DNA from: Pseudomonadota bacterium
GTDB taxonomy: Bacteria; Pseudomonadota; Alphaproteobacteria; UBA9655
Assembly (NCBI GenBank): GCA_018242065.1
Contig: JAFECQ010000006.1
Location: 57,860-121,859, forward strand
Length of the DNA: 64,000 nt
Direction: 5' to 3'
The position numbers were made by a program, and so were the translations under genes. Shown in pieces: positions 48,947 through 57,558 of the stretch. Positions within the stretch are counted from its first letter, which is position 1, and every line of letters starts with the position of its first letter. Under the pieces are notes generated by a model. It did not search any database, had not been told where the DNA came from, and was given only the letters and a program-made list of their open reading frames with translations.

Positions 48947-50131
48947 CAGGGTTACAAATTGTTGTTTTAAGATTTCATAGTCTTTGTGGAGAAAGAAAGC
49001 ATGCCCAAGTTTCTGCTTTATAGAAGAGTTGAGCTTTTCTTCCTTATCGTAAGTCTCGATTTCAGTTACATGAGGGTTCTCGAGACAAGCTTCGAGAGTA
49101 TTATGAGTATGGAGAAAAGCAACCCCTGCATTTAAGCGTTTTGTTTTTTGGAGATAAAGGGGTTGATTGGAAAAGAACTTTAAGACGTTGTCATAATAAT
49201 CAATTCCAGTAGCGTGGCCAATGAGTGTTGAAATCTGGCTTTTTGGGAAACCTATAAAAATTTCCGTCAGAAGAGGTCCTTTTTCTGAAAGTTTGATATC
49301 AGCCTGGAAAGGGCCGTGATTTAATTTAAGAGCAGACAAAACTTGCTTAAGGTAGGATTCAACGTGAATAAGAAGCTTTTCATTCTCTGAGCGTACAATA
49401 TATCCAATCGGGGTTAAATCAAGTTCGGGGGATAAAATTTTTTCCGTAACGCTAACGATGGAAACAAGCTTATTGTTTAAAAACCCTTCTACGCTATAGA
49501 TCGTTCCCTCCATGTATTCTTGAATAAGAACGCTTGGTTGAAAGGCAATATCTTCACTTATTTTATATTCTTCTTCTTGATGCATAATCGCTTCAAAAAT
49601 TTGTAAGGCTTCTTCAAGAGTATTAGCTATCTTTATGGTTGCTGAACTTATATTGCGCGTGGATTTAAGAACACAAGGAAGTCCAACGTGCTGTATCGCT
49701 GCTTTTAATTTTTCTGGGGTTATGACTCTCTCATAAGAGAGGAGAGGAATATGATGGGTCTTTAAACAATCATATAAAGCATCTTTTCGTTGAATTTGAG
49801 AAATAGCTTCTTCTGTTAGACCGGGTTTTTTCAGATATATGGCGACCTGGTTTGTAAGAGATGTATATTGTTCTGCTCCAGGAATAACGCCATCAACATG
49901 AAATTTTTGTGAGATTTTCTCAACTAAATCTAAAACAGCCCTATGATCCTTAATGTTAATTTGAAAAATAGTGAGTGAAGTATTGATAACCTCATTTGGT
50001 AAGGGTTGTTGATTAAAATTAGCAGAAATGATGAGCGGATCATATCTTTTTTCCTGCGCTTTAAGAATCAACTTAGAAGATGACGAAACTGGTTCAATAA
50101 ATAGAAGTGCTTTTTGGGTGTGATTTCGCAT
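48929..50131 (-). CDS. Orphan ATP-grasp ligase-like protein
   Basis: The 400-residue protein has a pre-ATP-grasp domain and then ATP-grasp features: RKDALYDCLKTHHIPLLSYE, LPCVLKSTRNISSATIKI, VLIQEYMEGTIYSVEGF, and the metal-site region HGPFQADIKLSEKGPLLTEIF. It resembles carboxylate-amine/amino-acid ligases, but no biosynthetic partner is adjacent, so the substrate is unknown. It is transcribed alone towards umuC; no Shine-Dalgarno is obvious. Confidence 0.75.
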   Translation of the reverse strand: MRNHTQKALLFIEPVSSSSKLILKAQEKRYDPLIISANFNQQPLPNEVINTSLTIFQINIKDHRAVLDLVEKISQKFHVDGVIPGAEQYTSLTNQVAIYLKKPGLTEEAISQIQRKDALYDCLKTHHIPLLSYERVITPEKLKAAIQHVGLPCVLKSTRNISSATIKIANTLEEALQIFEAIMHQEEEYKISEDIAFQPSVLIQEYMEGTIYSVEGFLNNKLVSIVSVTEKILSPELDLTPIGYIVRSENEKLLIHVESYLKQVLSALKLNHGPFQADIKLSEKGPLLTEIFIGFPKSQISTLIGHATGIDYYDNVLKFFSNQPLYLQKTKRLNAGVAFLHTHNTLEACLENPHVTEIETYDKEEKLNSSIKQKLGHAFFLHKDYEILKQQFVTLLPHSR

Positions 50132-50534
50132 ATAAACTTTAGATTTCCTAATGCTTTTATATCATTTTTATTGCTTCAAAGGTTTTGATATCTTTTGAAG
50201 AAAAGATTATTAAAATCTAATAGATCATAAAATGATATGTCAACGATAAGAATAGATGAGCCCAATTTTTAAATCTAATCGTTCTACTGGATTTTCTGTT
50301 GAACAGACTCAAAAATAAAATGAATACGTTTCAAAGATAAGAAACAATCATGTTAAGCTTTAAATTTACTCTTGTTGTCAGGCTAAAACCATCCGAATTG
50401 TGTATTCCAAAGCGTTCTATAAAGTCCGCCACTGAGTAAATGCTCTTCATGTATCATTCATAGAAATTGGTATTGTCGTTTTGCAAATTGGTCCTTAACT
50501 TTAAAGGGATTTTATCATCATAAAAGAGGTTCTT
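50132..50534. other. Intergenic region, divergent promoters expected
   Basis: This AT-rich 403-bp gap lies between the divergent ATP-grasp and MazG-like genes. I see no tRNA, credible small ORF or strong hairpin. Promoters for both flanking genes must lie here but are not distinctive. Confidence 0.6.
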
Positions 50535-50933
50535 ATGTGTTCTTCCTTTTCACCCTTAATGCAGGCCTTTCACTTTTCACAAGAGATAGCTCGAGAGGGC
50601 TTTGATTGGGATTCTCCTTTTGGAGCCGTAAATAAAGTTCAAGAAGAGCTTGAAGAAGTTACTGAAGAGTTACGAAAAAAGCAGAGTTTGGAGCGACATA
50701 AAGCATTGAATGAAGAAATGGGCGATTTATTCTTAGCCTGTTGCTGTCTTGCAATGCACTGTAATGTCAATCCAGATGAAGCTATTCTTGATGGGCTTAC
50801 TAAATTGATGAAGCGTTATGCACGATTTAAGTTTTATGTGCAGGAAAGAGGAATCTGTCTAAAAGAGACTTCTTCAAAAGAAATTTCAATTTTATGGCAA
50901 CTTGTTAAGCAAGAAAAAGCAAGTGAGGATTAA
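50535..50933 (+). CDS. MazG-family nucleotide pyrophosphohydrolase (single domain)
   Basis: The 132-residue protein contains one MazG core with the metal motif EELEEVTEEL (Glu38, Glu41) and EEMGDLFLACC (Glu61, Asp64), followed by NPDEAILDGLTKLMKRYARF. The tandem-domain housekeeping MazG is longer, so this is a single-domain variant that hydrolyses NTPs. AGAGG lies 6 nt upstream of the ATG. Confidence 0.88.
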   Translation: MCSSFSPLMQAFHFSQEIAREGFDWDSPFGAVNKVQEELEEVTEELRKKQSLERHKALNEEMGDLFLACCCLAMHCNVNPDEAILDGLTKLMKRYARFKFYVQERGICLKETSSKEISILWQLVKQEKASED

Positions 50934-51028
50934 GGTTTTGTTGATTTATTTATATAAGAATAAAGTTCTTGATTAGATGTCAGACTTGTAATATAGAAGT
51001 CATACTTTATAAAGAGGGAATTCTGATA

Positions 51029-51457
51029 ATGAACGAAAGAAATGAATCACTAGAACTAACTTCACTGGTTGCTGAGATTGTTGCGGCTTATGTTTCTAAG
51101 AATCCATTAGGCTCATCTGAAGTGCCAGCATTTGTTCAACTTGTTCATCGTAGCCTAGGGGCACTCTCTTCTGGAAAGACTTACTTGCTTTCAGCTCGTT
51201 CTGAACCTGCTGTATCGGTTGAAGAATCCATACATCCAGATTATATCATTTGTCTAGAAGATGGGCGGAAGTTGAAAATGCTGAAGCGTCACCTTAAGAC
51301 GGCTTATAATATGACACCTGAACAATATAGAGAACGTTGGAGTTTACCAACAAACTATCCAATGGTGGCTCCAAATTATGCAAAGCGTCGTAGCAGTATT
51401 GCAAAAGACATTGGCCTTGGAACGCATCCAAAGGGTCAGAAAAAAGCTGCGGCATAA
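51029..51457 (+). CDS. MucR/Ros family transcriptional regulator
   Basis: The ATG at 51029 has AGAGGGA 9 nt upstream and gives 142 residues in the usual MucR form. The C-terminal finger reads YIICLEDGRKLKMLKRHLKTA, then YNMTPEQYRERWSLP and YPMVAPNYAKRRS. The metal ligands are Cys-Asp-His as in MucR, but the position that is normally the second His (THYN) is Ala (TAYN), so zinc binding may be changed. MucR proteins act as global H-NS-like regulators. Confidence 0.9.
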   Translation: MNERNESLELTSLVAEIVAAYVSKNPLGSSEVPAFVQLVHRSLGALSSGKTYLLSARSEPAVSVEESIHPDYIICLEDGRKLKMLKRHLKTAYNMTPEQYRERWSLPTNYPMVAPNYAKRRSSIAKDIGLGTHPKGQKKAAA

Positions 51458-51537
51458 ACTTAATTATATCCGATACATTTCAGTATTATAGTCCTTTGGC
51501 GAGGAAACTGGCCGAAGGGTTATATGCTAGTTCTGAT

Positions 51538-51954
51538 TTAGCATCTATGGACTTGGCAGTTTTCAATAAGGCAGGTCTCAGTTTCTATTGAAAAAAGAAA
51601 GGGATAGTACTTTTTAAGTACATCTATAATGACAAAATGATATTTTTCAATTGTTTCTGCGAGAGATTCAGTTGGACATGTAAGGCAAGCTTTTCGACCT
51701 TCAGAGGAAACTTGGATGAGTTTAATCTTCCAGAGATCTTTAAAAGCAGCCGGACCTAGAATTTTAAGAAGATCGACGCAAACTCTGCGCCAGAGAGGAT
51801 CTTTGATGCGAGCAATGCCAAATTCCGCCTCACGCGTTGATATGAGTTGATTTTCAATAGGTTCAATAATGTTATCCAAGGCTAAGGCTTGATTTACCTT
51901 TGATGAGAATGAAGAAGTTGACTTATAAATTTCTGTTTGCATCTTTGTCACCAT
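51538..51954 (-). CDS. Small protein resembling DnaA domain I (DnaA N-terminal domain-like)
   Basis: Residues ~50-125 of the 138-residue protein follow the DnaA domain I pattern: WRRVCVDLLKILGPAAFKDLW, a middle strand with ACLTCPTESLAETIEKYH, and a last helix VIIDVLKKYYPF. There is no AAA+ or DNA-binding domain, so it is free-standing. By analogy it could bind domain I partners of DnaA and modulate initiation; that is inference. Two ATGs (51954, 51942) are possible starts. It is convergent with mucR. Confidence 0.55.
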   Translation of the reverse strand: MVTKMQTEIYKSTSSFSSKVNQALALDNIIEPIENQLISTREAEFGIARIKDPLWRRVCVDLLKILGPAAFKDLWKIKLIQVSSEGRKACLTCPTESLAETIEKYHFVIIDVLKKYYPFLFSIETETCLIENCQVHRC

Positions 51955-52825
51955 TACTACTCGGTATTAAAAATAACTTTCTTAGGTAGAAAGAAAAATT
52001 GCTTAAACTCAGTTTTTAAATAAAAAACGAAAGATATCATTCGATATCTTTCGTATAGATATGGGGAAATTAAAGATGAAGCAAATAAAACTGCTCCATA
52101 AATTTACTGAAATGTTACCACCAAAAACTGATTTATAACCATCCAACTCAAATTTAAACACTTCAGCAAGAGTTTTTAAACTGACGTAGAGACGAAAGGA
52201 ACAATAGTGTAAAGAAGGGGAGGTTGGAAAATTTCTCTCAATCACTTTTTCGCTCCGTCTAGTTTAAATCTTGTTTTAAACAACAAACAAAAACACGCTA
52301 AACAACAACTACTTAAAAAGAACCAAAAGCACAGAATATAAAAATTCTTATTTGTAACTTTTATTAGAATACTAATTTTAGACAAAAGAGTCAAGAAAAT
52401 TTACATTTTTTTCAAAAAAAAGTTTTCGTTGAAAAAAACATCAGTTAATTCTTGGCTTAAAACCTCGTTATTTTATATCGATATAGGATTCATAAAAATG
52501 AAAGTAGGTAAAAAAACTCATGGTAATGAGCTGCAGAAAATTTTTTATTGGTTCGATGACTATCTTCGTCATCATCAGATTTATACATGTTATGATTTTG
52601 GTGCTGGAATATATTGATATCTTTCGCAATGACAAAATCAGTAGCTATTCTTTATAAAAAGTAAATATAGTTTTTTTCAATGTAATTTTTTCTTTGAAAA
52701 CTATTTATTTTTATGGAAATCGTTGACTTTTACTGATCTAATATAATAATATCAACCCGATTTTGAATTAAGCATCAATTTTTTCATTTCATGAATGTGT
52801 CGATAATAAAAAAGGACTGTGAAGT
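51955..52825. other. Long AT-rich intergenic region
   Basis: These 871 bp hold no convincing protein gene. They contain a strong minus-strand terminator (52022-52054), a palindromic GTTTAAA...TTTAAAC near 52263-52282 and a 39-codon ATG reading frame at 52498-52617 with a weak AGGA site. The 3' half probably carries the promoter of the DMT transporter gene. Confidence 0.6.
52022..52054 (-). terminator. Strong orphan Rho-independent terminator
   Basis: A perfect 12-bp stem (ACGAAAGATATC / GATATCTTTCGT) with a 4-nt loop is followed on the minus strand by TTTTTTATTT. No recognised minus-strand gene ends just upstream of it, which implies an unannotated transcript between about 52.06 and 52.8 kb. 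Confidence 0.85.
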
Positions 52826-53722
52826 ATGTCAGGAAAAAATAGGCTAATAGCTCTCTGGGTGGTTTTATTATGGTCTTTAAATATCATCGTACAGAAAATT
52901 GCTGTTGCCCATCTTTCTATTTTTGTTTTAACTTTTTTGAGGTTAGGCTCTGTATTTCCTTTACTTTTTATTTTTCCAAGGCCGGAAAAAAGTCTTTGGA
53001 AGTACTTTCTCTGCAGTTTCTTTCTTCTCGCTTTATATTTAGTTCTTTTTGGCTTTGGGCTTCAGTCAGAAATAGGGGCGGGTCTTTCTGCATTTTTCTT
53101 ACAAACACAAGTTGTTTTTGTAATAATATGTTGCTTTTTTATTCTAGGTGAAAAACCAACATGGTTTCAAGTCATGGGGCTTTTGATTTCTTTTGTGGGT
53201 GTGTATCTGTTGACAACAACTTCTTCTCCTGCGCAAGTACCTTTTAAAGGGGTGATCTTTCTTCTATTATCTTGCGTTTCTTTTGGAATAGGGATTGCTC
53301 TTTCAAAGAAGTATAAAATAGGAAGTAATATGACGGATGTTACTTGGCTATCAATTGCAGCGGCTGTTCCGTTGTTGTTTTTTTGTCTCGTAGTCGAAGG
53401 TCCATCACAAACTTTTCATAGTATAATAGATATATCAATGACGGCGGTCCTCTGTATATTATTTGCGGTAATATTTTCAACAATTTGGGCGACGTATTTA
53501 TGGTTGTCATTACTTCAAAAAGTGCCTGCTTCTTCTATGACACCTTTTATGTTGTTACTTCCTGTCTTTTCGATTATTTTATCATATGTATTTACAGGAG
53601 AAAGTGTGACGCTTATCCAATTAATGGCTGGAAGTTTTATTATTCTGGGCGTTGTTTTTTCTCAAGGGCTCCATCAGCGTATTCTTCCTCTCATAGGCTG
53701 GGTTAAAAATAGAGGAATTTAA
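52826..53722 (+). CDS. DMT superfamily (EamA) transporter
   Basis: The 298-residue protein has ten predicted membrane helices in two EamA repeats (ALWVVLLWSLNIIVQKIAV; VIFLLLSCVSFGIGIALSKK), typical of drug/metabolite transporters. The substrate is unknown. AAAAAGGAC precedes the ATG. The stop overlaps the LysR regulator's ATG by one base, so the two are co-transcribed and the regulator may control the exporter. Confidence 0.9.
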   Translation: MSGKNRLIALWVVLLWSLNIIVQKIAVAHLSIFVLTFLRLGSVFPLLFIFPRPEKSLWKYFLCSFFLLALYLVLFGFGLQSEIGAGLSAFFLQTQVVFVIICCFFILGEKPTWFQVMGLLISFVGVYLLTTTSSPAQVPFKGVIFLLLSCVSFGIGIALSKKYKIGSNMTDVTWLSIAAAVPLLFFCLVVEGPSQTFHSIIDISMTAVLCILFAVIFSTIWATYLWLSLLQKVPASSMTPFMLLLPVFSIILSYVFTGESVTLIQLMAGSFIILGVVFSQGLHQRILPLIGWVKNRGI

Positions 53723-54594
53723 TGATAGATATCGAAAAATTAAGATCTTTTTATTATGTTATAAAGGAAGGCTCACTTTTAAAAGCCGCCGTCGTTCTAG
53801 AAAAGAACCACACAACATTAAGCAAGCACCTTACCGATTTAGAAAAGACATATAAGATTAAATTATTTGTGAGAAAGCGTAAAAGGTTAGAACTGACGGA
53901 TAAAGGAGAAAAACTTTTTAAATTAGCGCAACAGACGATCCCTAATCTTGAGAATGGAGCAACTGAAATTTTGGCTCCAATTCATACTGAGTCAAATAAA
54001 CTCAGAATTATCACAACAACTGGTGTGATAGGAATTTGGTTGATAAAAAAAATTAAAACACTTGCAGAAGAGTTTCCAGATTTAAAAATTGCAATTATTA
54101 CAACAAACGCCGATATAGACTTTGAAACTTCTAAAGCAGATATAGGAATTCTACCTAAGCAAACCTCAAAGGGTCTTTCTCAGAAAAAAATTAGAACGCA
54201 TCACTTACAACTCTTTGCAAGTCCTGAATATTTAAAAAAATATGGTGTTCCTAAAAGCTTAGATGATTTAAGGAATCATAAGTTAATTAGCTTTTACTCA
54301 GATTTTGAAGGGAATGTTGGCAATGTAGATTGGCATCTTAAAAGAGGCCTTCCGGATCATACATTGCGTGAGAGTTTTTTGAGCATAAACTCAGGTTTTC
54401 TTGTTTTAGAAGCCGGACGTCAAGGACTCGGTATTATCTCAATCGTAGAGGAATTTGAACATCTAAAAAATACGGATCTCGTAAAAGTTTTGCCAGAAGA
54501 GATTGGGTCAGTTATTGACATTTTTTTCGTGAGACGAGCTGATGCTGTTCCTACAAAGATCCAAAAAAGATTTTTAGAAATTCTGTTAAATTAA
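53722..54594 (+). CDS. LysR family transcriptional regulator
   Basis: The 290-residue protein has the N-terminal winged helix DIEKLRSFYYVIKEGSLLKA with HTTLSKHLTDLEKTYKIKLF, and a C-terminal periplasmic-binding-like effector domain (LRIITTTGVIGIWLI; NSGFLVLEAGRQGLGIISI). It starts within the stop of the DMT transporter gene, which is unusual because LysR genes are mostly divergent from their target. Confidence 0.93.
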   Translation: MIDIEKLRSFYYVIKEGSLLKAAVVLEKNHTTLSKHLTDLEKTYKIKLFVRKRKRLELTDKGEKLFKLAQQTIPNLENGATEILAPIHTESNKLRIITTTGVIGIWLIKKIKTLAEEFPDLKIAIITTNADIDFETSKADIGILPKQTSKGLSQKKIRTHHLQLFASPEYLKKYGVPKSLDDLRNHKLISFYSDFEGNVGNVDWHLKRGLPDHTLRESFLSINSGFLVLEAGRQGLGIISIVEEFEHLKNTDLVKVLPEEIGSVIDIFFVRRADAVPTKIQKRFLEILLN

Positions 54595-54745
54595 TGGTTT
54601 TTTAACCATTGATAAAATAAACTAAAATTTTTCTTTTCTTTTTTTCAAAATATGTTATCCATACTCTAGAGTGAGAAGATGTTATCTCTAAACTAGGGTG
54701 GTGGTGATTTTATTTTATATTAAATCAACAAAAATGGAGAAAACA

Positions 54746-54814
54746 ATGATTAAGAAAATAGACAAATCTCAAGTTCATGCTAATGAAATTGCTCTTAGGA
54801 CAACCGTTGTTTAA
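54746..54814 (+). CDS. 22-codon ORF, possible RiPP precursor or leader peptide
   Basis: ATG at 54746 has GGAGA 6 nt upstream, the best ribosome-binding site in this stretch. It encodes a 22-residue peptide beginning MIKKIDKSQVHANE and ending RTTVV. It stops at a TAA located 3 bp before, and in the same frame as, the GTG of the HExxH enzyme gene. It may be the enzyme's substrate peptide. Alternatives are a translational coupling leader, or an original N-terminus cut off by a nonsense mutation. Confidence 0.45.
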   Translation: MIKKIDKSQVHANEIALRTTVV

Positions 54815-54817
54815 ATC

Positions 54818-55810
54818 GTGTTGTCTGATACTGCTTTAGAATATTTATCTGAGGCTCTCCCTGTACAAGGGAGGGCTTTGTCTTTAAGGGTTTCTTTTAA
54901 TCGTTCTCTCATTAATAGCATTCGATATCTTTTGGACGCTTGCGTTGAAGTTTTGCCTTCTCACCTTTATACTAAGGCATTGCAAAATTTAGACTCTCTA
55001 AGGGAAAATTTAAAGCTATCTGGTTTTTTAAGCGTCCTTCATGCTGATTTTTTTGAAGCTACAGATCAAAGTAACGTAGAGCGTGTTCTTAAAATTACGG
55101 AAAAGCTTTGTTCAGATCGTTTTCAAGTTCAAGAACTAACCTATGTCAATTTTTCAAGCTTAAATGAAACCAAGGATTGCTACTATTATTCTTTGCTTGA
55201 AACGTTATTTTCTCAAGAAATAATACGAGATGTTAAATTTTTTTCATTATCTCATACCGATTTTAACAAGGTAAGAGATTCCATACAAAATGGCTTGCAG
55301 CTTTTAAAACGTTCATTCCCAGACTTTTTTGAAGAATTTCAAGACCTCGTTAGTGAAATACTGATTTTAAATGCCCAAGCTTTAGCTCAAGGCTCAAGCT
55401 CTGATCTTTTTGGGATGATTTATAAGTGCTATTTACATAAATGGGAGAAAATAACAGATGTTTTTGAATTTATTATTCATGAACAGTCCCATCTTTACGT
55501 TTTTAGTTTAAACAAAGATGACAAACTTGTTTTAAATTCAAGAGAAATGCACGAGTCTCCTCTGCGAAAAGAGCAACGACCACTTATGGGGATTTATCAT
55601 GCAGCTTTTATTCTTGCGAGAGTATGTCATGTTTTACATAAGTCCCTTGCTCTTAACATAATTCCTGAAACAGAGAGAGTGTATTGTCAGCAACTTTTGG
55701 TCGATTATAAAAAATACTATCTTGAAAGTTTCAAAACGATTAAAGATCATGCTCAGATGACTCCTTTAGGAGAAGCGCTTATTCATTCCGCCAATAAGCT
55801 AATGCAATGA
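54818..55810 (+). CDS. AKG-HExxH-type peptide beta-hydroxylase-like protein
   Basis: The 330-residue protein contains an HExxH metal site (FIIHEQSHLYVF) preceded by SSDLFGMIYKC and followed by ESPLRKEQRPLMGIYHAAF with ARV. This last block is the hallmark of the HExxH family associated with ribosomal peptide modification (alpha-ketoglutarate-dependent beta-hydroxylation in characterised members). The start is a GTG without its own Shine-Dalgarno, so translation probably depends on the 22-codon ORF ending 3 bp earlier. The N-terminus LSDTALEYLSEAL fits the family start. No radical SAM or RRE partner is adjacent. Confidence 0.78.
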   Translation: MLSDTALEYLSEALPVQGRALSLRVSFNRSLINSIRYLLDACVEVLPSHLYTKALQNLDSLRENLKLSGFLSVLHADFFEATDQSNVERVLKITEKLCSDRFQVQELTYVNFSSLNETKDCYYYSLLETLFSQEIIRDVKFFSLSHTDFNKVRDSIQNGLQLLKRSFPDFFEEFQDLVSEILILNAQALAQGSSSDLFGMIYKCYLHKWEKITDVFEFIIHEQSHLYVFSLNKDDKLVLNSREMHESPLRKEQRPLMGIYHAAFILARVCHVLHKSLALNIIPETERVYCQQLLVDYKKYYLESFKTIKDHAQMTPLGEALIHSANKLMQ

Positions 55811-55834
55811 TGGGATATAAGGCTGCTGAACGTG

Positions 55835-55851
55835 CACCACATCGAGTGGTG
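55835..55851. other. Hairpin between convergent genes
   Basis: CACCAC-ATCGA-GTGGTG forms a 6-bp stem between the HExxH gene and the small membrane protein gene that follows gltA. No T-run follows, so its role as a terminator is weak. Confidence 0.35.
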
Positions 55852-55853
55852 TC

Positions 55854-56021
55854 TTAAACCCAGAACAAAGCCGTAATAAGCAAAAAAATACCTAGCCCTA
55901 AAAATATCCACCCTAAAAAATATCTTTTAGGAGGTTGGTTATCATTTGCAACCTTTTGAAAAAGAGAGGAGTAAAGTTTGATTTTAGGGAGAGCTCTTTT
56001 TTGAGGGGGGCGTACAATCAT
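55854..56021 (-). CDS. 55-residue single-span membrane protein downstream of gltA
   Basis: The ATG directly follows the gltA stop (TAG-ATG). The product begins with a basic cytosolic segment (MIVRPPQKRALPKIKLYSSL), then QPPKRYF, and ends in one membrane helix, LGWIFLGLGIFLLITALFWV. It is positive-inside and contiguous with gltA, so it is likely translationally coupled. No function is recognised. Confidence 0.6.
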   Translation of the reverse strand: MIVRPPQKRALPKIKLYSSLFQKVANDNQPPKRYFLGWIFLGLGIFLLITALFWV

Positions 56022-57356
56022 CTAGGGTTTCCGTTGATCAAGAGGAGTATAATTACGTTGTGTGTGGCCCGTATAAAGTTGTCGCGGTCGTCCTATTTTC
56101 TGGGAAGGATCTCCAATCATTTCGAGCCATTGTGCTATCCATCCAGCAGTGCGGGCAACTGCAAATAAAACCGTAAACATGGAGGTTGGGATGCCCATTG
56201 CTTTAAAAATAATTCCCGAATAAAAATCCACATTAGGGTAAAGTTTCTTTTCTATAAAATAAGAGTCTTCTAGAGCAATTTTTTCAAGCTCCATTGCAAG
56301 TTCTAAAAGAGGTTCATGCTTATATCCTAGTTCAGCTAAAACTTCCTGGCACGCTTTCCTAAGAACGGTTGCACGTGGGTCATAATTTTTATAAACACGA
56401 TGACCGAATCCCATAAGGCGAAATGGATCGTTTTTATCCTTCGCCCGCTTAAGATACTCTGAGATACGATCTTTATGACCAATTTTTTTGAGCATATTGA
56501 TAACAGCTTCATTTGCTCCTCCATGGGCAGGGCCCCAAAGACATGCAATTCCAGCAGCAATGCAAGCAAAAGGATTAGCACCAGTTGAACCTGCAAGGCG
56601 TACTGTAGAAGTAGAAGCATTCTGTTCATGATCTGCATGAAGAATAAGAATTTTATCCAAAGCTTTCGCGACAATGGGATTTACTTTGTAAGGTTCCGCT
56701 GGAGTTGCAAACATCATATAGATAAGATTTTCAGCATAACTCAAATCGTTTTGAGGATAGATGAAAGGTTGCCCTATGGAATATTTATAGGCCATTGCTG
56801 CTATGGTTGGCATTTTTGCAATAAGACGGTGCGATGCGATAAGTCGTTGTTGAGCGTCATGTATATCAAGACTATCATGATAAAAAGCTGAAAGCGCCCC
56901 TACGACGCCTACAATAATAGCCATGGGATGAGCATCGCGCCGAAAACCACTATAAAAATTTCTAAGTTGCTCATGTACCATGGTGTGAAGGGTTATACTT
57001 TGATTAAACCAACGAAAGGCTTCTTCTGTAGGTAAATCTTCTTCCATTAAAAGATAAGCGACTTCTAGAAAAGTACTTCGTTCTGCAAGTTCCTCAATAG
57101 GATAGCCACGGTGTAACAAGACTCCTTTTTCACCATCAATAAAGGTAATCTTAGATTCACAGCTAGCTGTTGAGGTATATCCTGGATCATATGTAAAGCA
57201 GTCTGTTTCAGAATAGAGTAGCCGAATGTCAAGTACAGGAGGGCCCATTGTTCCATGAAGGATAGGAAGATCGACGGGCTTTGATCCACCTGGTTGTCCT
57301 GGCGTGACTTCTAAATGGGCAAGGTCATAGTCTTCTTCCAGGAAATGTTCCGTCAT
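56022..57356 (-). CDS. gltA: Citrate synthase
   Basis: The 444-residue protein is a type II citrate synthase. It has [52 protein letters not shown] (catalytic His), [16 protein letters not shown] and the catalytic Asp region [10 protein letters not shown]. It condenses acetyl-CoA with oxaloacetate, consuming acetyl-CoA such as that from leucine breakdown. It is followed by a coupled 55-residue membrane protein. Confidence 0.98.
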   Translation of the reverse strand: MTEHFLEEDYDLAHLEVTPGQPGGSKPVDLPILHGTMGPPVLDIRLLYSETDCFTYDPGYTSTASCESKITFIDGEKGVLLHRGYPIEELAERSTFLEVAYLLMEEDLPTEEAFRWFNQSITLHTMVHEQLRNFYSGFRRDAHPMAIIVGVVGALSAFYHDSLDIHDAQQRLIASHRLIAKMPTIAAMAYKYSIGQPFIYPQNDLSYAENLIYMMFATPAEPYKVNPIVAKALDKILILHADHEQNASTSTVRLAGSTGANPFACIAAGIACLWGPAHGGANEAVINMLKKIGHKDRISEYLKRAKDKNDPFRLMGFGHRVYKNYDPRATVLRKACQEVLAELGYKHEPLLELAMELEKIALEDSYFIEKKLYPNVDFYSGIIFKAMGIPTSMFTVLFAVARTAGWIAQWLEMIGDPSQKIGRPRQLYTGHTQRNYTPLDQRKP

Positions 57357-57497
57357 TATGAAAAATCTTTCTTATTTTTAAGAGTAAATCGTACCTCGGA
57401 CTTTGTTAAGAATCAATTTACAAAGATAAAAAACGAAAGAAAAGATAGGAGTTGTGTTTTCCTTTCGAATGTCGGAAGGTTGCGCTTAATTTTAATA

Positions 57498-57526
57498 TTG
57501 TAATAAATCAAGACTTGATGTATAGT
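57498..57526 (+). promoter_or_regulatory. Promoter of the AbrB/PemK pair
   Basis: TTGTAA and TATAGT are separated by 17 nt and lie 33 bp before the antitoxin start. Confidence 0.55.
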
Positions 57527-57539
57527 AATAATGTATTAC
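57525..57539 (+). promoter_or_regulatory. Palindromic operator GTAATA-N3-TATTAC
   Basis: A perfect 6-bp inverted repeat with a 3-nt spacer overlaps the -10 element and start site of the toxin-antitoxin operon. Auto-repression by the AbrB-type antitoxin at this site is inferred. Confidence 0.6.
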
Positions 57540-57558
57540 CCATCCTATGGAGGAAAAT

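Noticed and set aside
52009..52245. 78-codon minus-strand ORF with a GTG start
   Set aside because: Its 3' end is made of the strong terminator hairpin, so it is unlikely to be a protein gene despite a GGAG upstream.
52263..52282. GTTTAAA...TTTAAAC palindrome as a CtrA or origin element
   Set aside because: The TTAA half-sites are spaced by 8 rather than 7 nt and no DnaA boxes are nearby.
52429..52617. 62-codon ORF (TTG start) or 39-codon ORF (ATG at 52498) in the AT-rich gap
   Set aside because: Weak start signals and no recognisable domain; it could be a remnant but cannot be supported.
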